DNA of 64,000 bases from contig NZ_CP060414.2 of NCBI RefSeq assembly GCF_014297595.2, positions 248,001 to 312,000 on the forward strand. Reading direction: 5' to 3'. Below the pieces are notes generated by a model. The model was not told where the DNA came from and made no database searches. It saw only the letters and a list, made by a program, of their open reading frames with translations. Shown here one piece after another: positions 1-7,700 of the stretch. Each line of letters opens with the position of its first letter. Position 1 is the first letter of the stretch. Source of the stretch: Neisseria musculi. GTDB taxonomy: Bacteria; Pseudomonadota; Gammaproteobacteria; Burkholderiales; Neisseriaceae. The position numbers and the translations under genes are program-made.

Positions 1-175
1 TTTCACCATCATTATTAGTAAATCTGAATGTGTTTTCTTCAGGGTATAAATAGTCGTGCTTGCTTAAAAGAATAATATAGCTTTTAGGGAAAACTACTCC
101 TGTTTTTTCAGCAAATTCGTTAATTAAACTTTTATTTAGTGCACCATAATCACGCCAAATTTTGAGATTTCTCAT
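1..175 (-). CDS. SUKH-type (SMI1/KNR4-like) immunity protein, partial
   Basis: The reading frame begins with an ATG at 175 and runs off the left edge, giving 58 residues. It starts one base after the stop of the upstream toxin cassette, the usual toxin-immunity spacing. The stretch containing FPKSYIILLSKHD and an F-x-F-x-NNDG segment resembles the SMI1/KNR4 (SUKH) immunity fold, in which a proline-aspartate/lysine-tyrosine motif precedes a small acidic loop. The DNA is much more AT-rich than the neighbouring housekeeping genes, as is common for immunity genes acquired with their toxins. By context it should neutralise the nuclease encoded at 177-1379. The family call is inference from a fragment; the pairing is firm. 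Confidence 0.6.
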   Translation of the reverse strand, partial: MRNLKIWRDYGALNKSLINEFAEKTGVVFPKSYIILLSKHDYLYPEENTFRFTNNDGE

Positions 176-176
176 A

Positions 177-1379
177 TTAATTACCTTTTTTTAAGGAATT
201 TTGTCCTGTATGTAAAACTGCATCATGAACACTTTTAGGGATTAACTGCATATTGTGTGGGGAACTCTGTGCATTATGATGCCATGTAAAACCGCCAATT
301 GTCTGTTTCCCAGCTTTAATATCTTTTAATTGTTCAGCAGTAAATTGGCTTTTTGATACTTTCCCACTTTCAATAGCCTTCCACAAATCTCTAGTAGCCG
401 CCTTCATTTGTCCCGTATAAGACAGTGAATTATCCAGTTTACTGGTAAACCTTGATACATTATCAAATACAGGTAAACCCCTGCTATCATAAGCAATATT
501 AACAGCTATACTGTTTCCTGAAACAGGGTCTTTATACTTAACATTAACTGCTTTTCCACTCTTATTTGCATATATAGTAGATGTGTAATCTGGCTTATTT
601 TGATTGTTAATGCTTTGGACAGGTTTTTTTGAAACCGTAGTCGACACCACATTCTCAGCGCCATACCTTCTTTCCAGCTTAGCTCGAATCTGTCGAGAAT
701 CATAAGGCAAATCAGCCCCTTTGCGAGCCTGATCCATTGCGGCCTTCATCTTCTCCGTATCTTTGGCGGCTTTGGCTGCCTGATAAGCTTTCTCGGCCTG
801 ATGGACTTTTTTCGCCGCATCCCCGTAGAGCGGAACCATCCCTAGCGTAGCAAAGAAATAGTCGCCTTTGGTCTGCGCTTCCGCAAAGCCTTTGATATCG
901 CCGATAACGGGAATGAAATCAACCAGAAAGCCGATGGCCTGCCACTGTTCGGCTTTGTGCTTTTTATAAGCTGCCGGGTCGGTTTCAAGCAGTTTTTGTT
1001 CTTTACGCCATTGGGAGAATGAGGCACCGACATCATTATTCTCCACTGCATTCTGCCCCGCCACGGCACCGATTTGCGCGTTCAATGCCGCTCCGTTGTC
1101 TCCGGTGGCGCCCACGATAGACGCAATCACACCGGTGGTCGATTTGATTTCTTCTTTAATCTGCTCGGGCAAGAGGTTGGGGTTGAATTCGCCCGTTTGC
1201 GGATCGATGGCGGTTTTTCCGTCATGGTACTGCTGCGACAGATATTGCGCCGCTTTTTCGGCTGCAACTGCCGCACTGCCGCCGCTTAAGGGGTCGCCGC
1301 CGTTGATATAGGCCAGTGTTGCGCCCAGAGCAAAGTGGCCGGCCAGTTGCGCGGCTTCGTAACTGCCGTTTTTAATCCC
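177..1379 (-). CDS. Orphan TpsA/CdiA C-terminal toxin cassette with WHH nuclease
   Basis: This frame is open from the codon after the stop of the neighbouring immunity gene (1380-1382) to 177, without an obvious ATG or ribosome site; a TTG at 1172 is the first alternative start. It repeats the last part of the large exoprotein: the pretoxin region, the VENN motif, a hydrophobic FLVDFIPVIGDIKGF segment and a coiled KAA/AKDTEK stretch. It then diverges after ENVVS and ends in a nuclease domain with TWHHN followed by MQLIP and an HxxxxHTG end, the signature of the WHH/HNH-ENDO VII toxins. Such silent cassettes are thought to recombine into the main gene and swap the toxin. About 400 residues are encoded. 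Independent expression is doubtful. Confidence 0.7.
   Translation of the reverse strand, partial: GIKNGSYEAAQLAGHFALGATLAYINGGDPLSGGSAAVAAEKAAQYLSQQYHDGKTAIDPQTGEFNPNLLPEQIKEEIKSTTGVIASIVGATGDNGAALNAQIGAVAGQNAVENNDVGASFSQWRKEQKLLETDPAAYKKHKAEQWQAIGFLVDFIPVIGDIKGFAEAQTKGDYFFATLGMVPLYGDAAKKVHQAEKAYQAAKAAKDTEKMKAAMDQARKGADLPYDSRQIRAKLERRYGAENVVSTTVSKKPVQSINNQNKPDYTSTIYANKSGKAVNVKYKDPVSGNSIAVNIAYDSRGLPVFDNVSRFTSKLDNSLSYTGQMKAATRDLWKAIESGKVSKSQFTAEQLKDIKAGKQTIGGFTWHHNAQSSPHNMQLIPKSVHDAVLHTGQNSLKKGN
634..1365. repeat. Direct repeat copy A (pretoxin region of the orphan cassette)
   Basis: About 730 bases here are nearly identical to 2163-2894 at a constant offset of 1529 bases. The shared part codes for the pretoxin and VENN region; the toxin tips on the left side of each copy differ. 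This is the homology along which a cassette could be exchanged into the full-length exoprotein gene. Confidence 0.85.
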
Positions 1380-1775
1380 TTATGACAAGCAATCAGTATC
1401 CACTTCAATAAATGGAAAAAACCTTTTGAATTCATCCAAAACATGAGGATTGCTTTTTAAAGTTGCCAGTGCCTGTTCTTTTGAAATAGGCGGGTCGTAG
1501 ACATCTACTTCTCTTAAATAAGCAATTCCATATATGGCATAACGATATTTAGATGACTGCCCATTAGGAATAAATCCTATAATATCATCAAGCTCACCAA
1601 TAGAAATATCAATACATACCAAATCAAAAATATAATTAGGTATGTTATCAATAGGTGATGTTTTTATAACCAAATCTGCCCACAATTTCATCTCATTCAA
1701 TTGAATTGCTTGGCAAAACAGGCAAGTTAAAACAAAATCCAAATCTTCATTATTGTCCTTAGTAATTTTCCACAT
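1380..1775 (-). CDS. Probable immunity protein for the TpsA WHH toxin
   Basis: A 131-residue acidic protein starts two bases after the stop of the 2886-residue exoprotein and is AT-rich, both typical of contact-inhibition immunity genes. A GGGAAATA ribosome site lies in the last codons of the toxin gene. There is no signal peptide or membrane segment, so it should act in the cytoplasm by binding the nuclease domain. I do not recognise a named immunity family. Its stop codon TAA directly abuts, in the same frame, the repeated pretoxin sequence of the orphan cassette, so the recombination junction lies exactly at the end of this gene. Function is inferred from position. Confidence 0.6.
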   Translation of the reverse strand: MWKITKDNNEDLDFVLTCLFCQAIQLNEMKLWADLVIKTSPIDNIPNYIFDLVCIDISIGELDDIIGFIPNGQSSKYRYAIYGIAYLREVDVYDPPISKEQALATLKSNPHVLDEFKRFFPFIEVDTDCLS

Positions 1776-1777
1776 AC

Positions 1778-4700
1778 TTATTTCCCTTTTGACATTGCTT
1801 CACCACCAATATGACCAGTTTCCAAGTGCCTTTTCTCTGGCACGAGTTGCATACGCCCCCTATCTTGATGATGATGCCAAGTATAACCTGGTATTTTCGC
1901 CTTACCTGATTGTATCGCTTCTAATTGCTCTGTTGTGAATTTGGAGGTATTAACCTGGCCGCGCCGGATGGCTTCTGCTAAATCTTGCGTAGCTAATTTC
2001 ATCTGACCCGTATAATCGGCAGCCTGAAATTGACGCGAGTTAATTTTAGTGTCATAAGCTAAGAATTTATCAAAAATAGGAAATCCTTTACTGTCAAAGG
2101 GAACTCCTGTTTTCGGGTGGGATTGCCCCGCCAACTTCACATTGCGGGCATTGCTCGGTGGAACCGTAGCCGACACCACATTCTCAGCGCCATACCTTCT
2201 TTCCAGCTTAGCTCGAATCTGTCGAGAATCATAAGGCAAATCAGCCCCTTTGCGAGCCTGATCCATTGCGGCCTTCATCTTCTCCGTATCTTTGGCGGCT
2301 TTGGCTGCCTGATAAGCTTTCTCGGCCTGATGGACTTTTTTCGCCGCATCCCCGTAGAGCGGAACCATCCCTAGCGTAGCAAAGAAATAGTCGCCTTTGG
2401 TCTGCGCTTCCGCAAAGCCTTTGATATCGCCGATAACGGGAATGAAATCAACCAGAAAGCCGATGGCCTGCCACTGTTCGGCTTTGTGCTTTTTATAAGC
2501 TGCCGGGTCGGTTTCAAGCAGTTTTTGTTCTTTACGCCATTGGGAGAATGAGGCACCGACATCATTATTCTCCACCGCATTCTGCCCCGCCACGGCACCG
2601 ATTTGCGCGTTCAATGCCGCTCCGCCGTCTCCGGTGGCGCCGACGATGGCCGCAATCACGCCGGTGGCGGCTTTGATGTCTTCTTTAATCTGCTCGGGTA
2701 AAAGGTTGGGGTTGAATTCGCCCGTTTGCGGATCGATGGCGGTTTTTCCGTCATGGTACTGCTGGGTCAGGTACTGCGCCGCTTTTTCGGCGGCAACGGC
2801 GGCACCGCCGCCGCTTAACGGGTCACCGCCGTTGATGTAGGCCAGTGTTGCACCCAAGAGGAAGTGGCCGGCCAGTTGGGCGGTTTCGTTTTGGTTTGCG
2901 CCGTGGCCGAAGGTGTTGCCGATGGCGGCTGCGGCATAGGGCGACAGGGTGTTGGCGGCGGTTTGCAGGTTGCTTTGGCCGCCGAGTATGCCGGTAACCA
3001 GCGTGGTGCCGGCGTTCGCTGCGCGGGATTTGCTGCCGCCGATGCCCCAGTTTCGCGCTTCGGTGTCGGCTTTGCGGTAGGCTTCTGACCCGCTGATTAA
3101 GACGGCTTGGCGTTCGCTCTCGCCCAGTTTGGCAAAGGCTTCGTAGCTGCCGTCTTTGCGCGCTTTCAGACGGCCTTCAAACTCTGCTTGGGCTTGGGCT
3201 TTGTCTTCGGCGGCGGCTTTTTGGCGGTTGCTGCTGAAGCTGCGCGCTGCGGAGACGATGTCGGTGGTGGCTTTGGCCACAACCTGCTGTTTCTCCGTAA
3301 TTTTGGCCAAATCGGGTAGGGCGGCAACAGCTCTGTGCGCGCTGCTGCTGTCGCTGTGGATGCCCAGTTCCTGTACGGTGGTGTCTTTACCGGCTATATT
3401 CAGACGGCCTTCGCTTAAGGCGGCGTAGGTGGTGCTGCCGTCGCTGCCTTTTTCATATTGCGGTAAAGAAGGGCTGAAGCTGCTGCCGCCGGTGTAGCCC
3501 GGTTCCTTGTCGGGGTTTTTGCCGTAGCCGCCGCTTAAGCCGATATTCGTTGCCTGGTAGCTGCTTTGGTTTTGGATGTTTTCAAAGGTGAAGCGCTTGG
3601 CGGTCAGCTCGTTTTGCTCTTTAGGCGCAGTAGCGGCAATGGCGCCGCCTTTGAGGTGGACGCTGTCGGCGTTGATATGATAGCCGCCGTCGCCGGCAAA
3701 AAGGCCGGATTGGGTGGAAACGGCGCGGCGGCTGCCGGCGGCTTGGCTTTGGCTGAAGCTGCCCGAGGCTTCCCAGGCGGTGCCGAAGGAAACCTGGGCG
3801 CGTATGCTGGCGCCGCTTTGTTGGTTGTTCTGCTCGATATGGTCTCGGACGCTTTCGATGTTCAGACGGCCGCCCACATCGGCATCGATGCGGTGTGCGG
3901 TGGCGGTGGCGCCTTTGAGGGTGGTGTCGCCTTTGCTGGCCAAGCGGATGTTGCCGGCTTTCAGGGTGGTGTGGTCGTGGGTTTGGGCAAGGTAGCGGTT
4001 GCTGCCTTTGCTGCCGCCTGCTTCGCCATAGGCGTAGACACCGGTTTGCGCGCCTGCGGAAACGCCTACGCCGACCGACGCGCCGAAATTGCTGTTTTTG
4101 CCCCGGGCGCTTCGGGCGGATTGGCCGGATTCGAGAATCAGGTCTTGGGCGGAATCCAGGCTCAGGGTGCCGGCGGCTTCGGCACGGGTGTGCTGCAGTC
4201 GGATGCCGCCTTCGGTGGAGCGGATATTGAGGTTGCCGCCGGCATTCAGCATGTTGCCCAGGCTTTGGCTTTGGCTCTGCTCTTGGCTGCTGTTGGCGGT
4301 TTTGAAGCCCAAGCCCGCTTCGGCCTTCACCAATGCGCCGCCGCCGGCGGCGGTGTGGTAGGCGGAATAAGCCTGTGCGCCGGCGGCCAGGGTTTGCAGT
4401 GCCTGCGTGCGCCTGCCGGCTTTGCCCTCCACCGCGGCTTGGGCGGCATCGGCCAAATCGATCAGCGGCGACGATACTTTGGCAAAGGTGCCGATTTTGA
4501 CATCGCGCCCGGCTTGACGGCTGCTGCCGAGGTTGTGGCCGGCCAATACGTCAACGCTTTTTGCGGTGATATTGAGGTCTTTGGCCGCCGATACGGCGGC
4601 AGCCTGCTGGGTGTAGTTGCCTTGGGCCTGAATGTTGACATGGCCGCCCAAGCTGCCGACTTGTGATTTGACCTGCTCGACTTGGCTGCTGTTGCTGTCT

Positions 4701-7700
4701 TGGCGGTTTTTCATCCAACCGGCGAAGTGTTCGGTATCGGAAACCACTGCGGTGCCGATGCCGCGGCCGGTTTGGCTCTCGGATTGGTTTTGGCTGTTTT
4801 GGGCGGGGCGGATATTGATGTGGCGGCCTGAAATCAGCGCGACATCGTTTTGGGCGGCGATGCTGCTGCCGATAATGTCGATATCGGCTTTCTGCGTCTG
4901 CAATACGGCACCCCCGCCGGCAGACAGCTGCGTGCCGGTGGCGGCATCGAGGCTGCCTTGTGCCCGGCTGCGGTCGTTGAAGGTGCCTGCCGGAACGGCT
5001 TCGCGGTTATCGATGCTGAAGCCGCTGCGTTTGCGCCCGCCGCTTTGGGCGGCCGTATCGCGGGCAAAGCCCAATTCGATGCTTTCCGTAGCAGAGAGCA
5101 GGGCATTGCCTTCGGCGGCCAGTTTCGCGCCTTCGCTCTTGATATGGCCGTCGGTGGCAATGATGTTCAAATCGCCCTGTGCGGATACCGAAGTCACGAC
5201 AGCCTGAGTGCCTTCGCTATGGCGGCTTTCGCCGGTTTTTTGGCGGCCGGCGGTGAAGACTGCGGGAGTAAGGGCGGCATAAACGGCCTTGCCGGCGGCA
5301 TCGCCGCGCTGCAGGGCTTGGCCGACAACGGAACCGCTGTAACCGCCGCCCTGCATATGGCGGCCGTAACCGGCTTTCGCGGCTTCAAACGGATTGACGG
5401 TAATGCCGACCGACACGCCTGATTGCTTGGCATCCATACGGCTGTCACTTTGCGATGCGGTGTGCGCGGCATTGAGCGACACATTGCGGCCTTGCAGGGT
5501 CATATCGCCGCCGGTAGCCAAGATAGCAGCTTCGGTGGTCAGATTGTTGCCCGCAATAATGGCAGTGTCGCCAAAAATGCTGCCGACTTGGGAAACGGTG
5601 AGACTGGTGGAAGCATCATCTTGATTGAGTTTCTGCGATGATTTACCCGCGCCGACACTGAGCACACCGTCTTTAAAGCCGCCGCTCAAACCGGAGCGTT
5701 TGCGCTCGTGTAATTCATGATCGGTATAGGTGTTTTCAGCAGCGGTGAGGTTCACATTATTCCCGGCCTTCAACAGGGTGCGGCCGTCTGAAACGATGTT
5801 GCTGCCGCGCACGTTGATGTCCGCTCCGGCAACAACCGCCACTTCTTTGCCCTCGATGGTGCTGCCTGCTGCTTCATCGTGCCGGCGGCGGTATTGGTCG
5901 AGGCCGGTTTTGTTGGAAACAAGGCCGCGCGATTTGCTGTAAACCGATTCGCTCAAATCCAGCGTTTTGCGGCCTTCGCCGATGTCGACGTTGCGGCCGG
6001 AGAGGAGGATGCGGCCGTCACTGCTGGCAATATTGCCTTGGCGGACGGTTAAATCTTCTTGGGCGGAAATCAGAATATCGCCTTTCGCACCGAGGGTGGT
6101 GCCGGCTTCCCAAGTTTGGGCAACATGGCGGTGGTTTTTAGCGCCCGATTCTCCATGCCTGCTGCGGGATTCGAGCTTGGCAGTGCCCAAACCGATGCGG
6201 CCGTCTGAAACGATTCGGGTTCGGCCTTTGGCCGCTTCGTTGCGCAGGTTGGCGGCCACGAAATCGATGCTTTGGTTGGCTTTGAGGCTTAAGAGGCCGT
6301 CTGAAGCGTTGCCGACATAAAGCCCGGCGACGCGGTCGATTCGGGTTTGACCGTTGCCCTCGTCGCCGTGGGTGACTGTAGTGGAGGCAACGCGGAGGCG
6401 GTCGGCTTCGACGGAGAGGAGGGTGTCGGCGGCAACGGTGCCGCCTTCGATGTTGACGTCTTTGCCGCGCAAACGCACTTTGCCGCCTTGAATGAGGCCG
6501 CTGTTTTGGATGTCGGTGGCGGATAAGTCGACAATTTTGCGCCCGGCCAGGGTGCCGCTGTTGACGAGGCTGCCGGCACCTTCCAGCACCAGTTTGCCGG
6601 CGCTGATCAAACCGCCGTGGGCGTTGATGTCGCCGGGTTTGACGGTGAGATAGACTTTGGGGGCGAGCACGGTAACGGTGCTGCCGTCAATCAGGGTGAG
6701 GGTTTGTTCTTCCAACCAAACGATATCGGAGGTGAGGCGGGCTGCCTGCTCGGGCGACAGGGCGATGCCGGGGGCGAGCTGCTGCCCGCGGGCAAAGGTG
6801 ATGCCGGCTTCCATCAAGGCTTTGAACTGGGCTTCGTCGTCGGTGTAACCGTCGAGGCGGCGGTAGCCGGTTAAGCGCGCGATTTGCTCGTTTACCAGCT
6901 TTTGCTCGTAATAGCCGTCGCCCAGGCGTTTGTGCATTCTGCCCGGGGCGGAGTTGAGGGCATCGAGCAGGTAGTCGCTGGAGAGCCATTGTCTGTAGTC
7001 GGTAAAGGCCGGGTCGGTTTCGACCAGATAGGCGGGGTGGGCCGGGTTGACGGCATACAGGCCGGAGGTGGGCAGCCTGATGCCGGTGTTGAGGGTTTTA
7101 ATAGGCGCGGGGGTGCTGCCGCCGTGGGTAACGGTGGCCGGGGTAAGGTTTGCCTGCTCTGCGGTTGGGGCGGTTCGGGGTAGGGAAGTGCTGTATTCCT
7201 GCGTTTGGGCCAATTTCACACCAAAATCAGGATGGCTCTCCGGCGGATTGGGAATAGGGCCGCTTTCTTTGTCGAATTCGATATGACGGCGGCCTCTGGA
7301 GCCGTGTCTGTCATAACTGCCGCGTCTCAACATGCCTGTATTGACGGTGCGGACGGTATCTTTATCGGCCAGGTTATCGATGTTGTCTTTGCCGGTAATC
7401 ATGCCGCCGGCCATAATCATACTGTTATGGTTCAGCCATTTGCCTTCTGCCTGAAGAGCGCCGCCGGTTAAAATTTGTGCCGGACGGCTTTTTACGATTT
7501 CCTGCCGGTAAATATTTTGAACATAATCAGCTTGGTAATATTGTTCGACAGCGTATTTGTGCAGCCATTGTTCGGGACGGCCGTCATAATAGATAAAGCC
7601 GAAATCATGCCGGCCTGCTTTACGGGTGATCCCGTCTTTACCCACCGTAAAGAAAGGTTCGGCCTCTCCGGCCTTGGTGTAAGAGATAATGTGCCTGCTG

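Noticed and set aside
3566..4666. Long plus-strand frame (366 codons) opposite tpsA
   Set aside because: It is the antisense of the repeat region of tpsA; its glycine/alanine/valine-rich product follows from the codon bias of the real gene. The same holds for other plus frames between 2100 and 12400.
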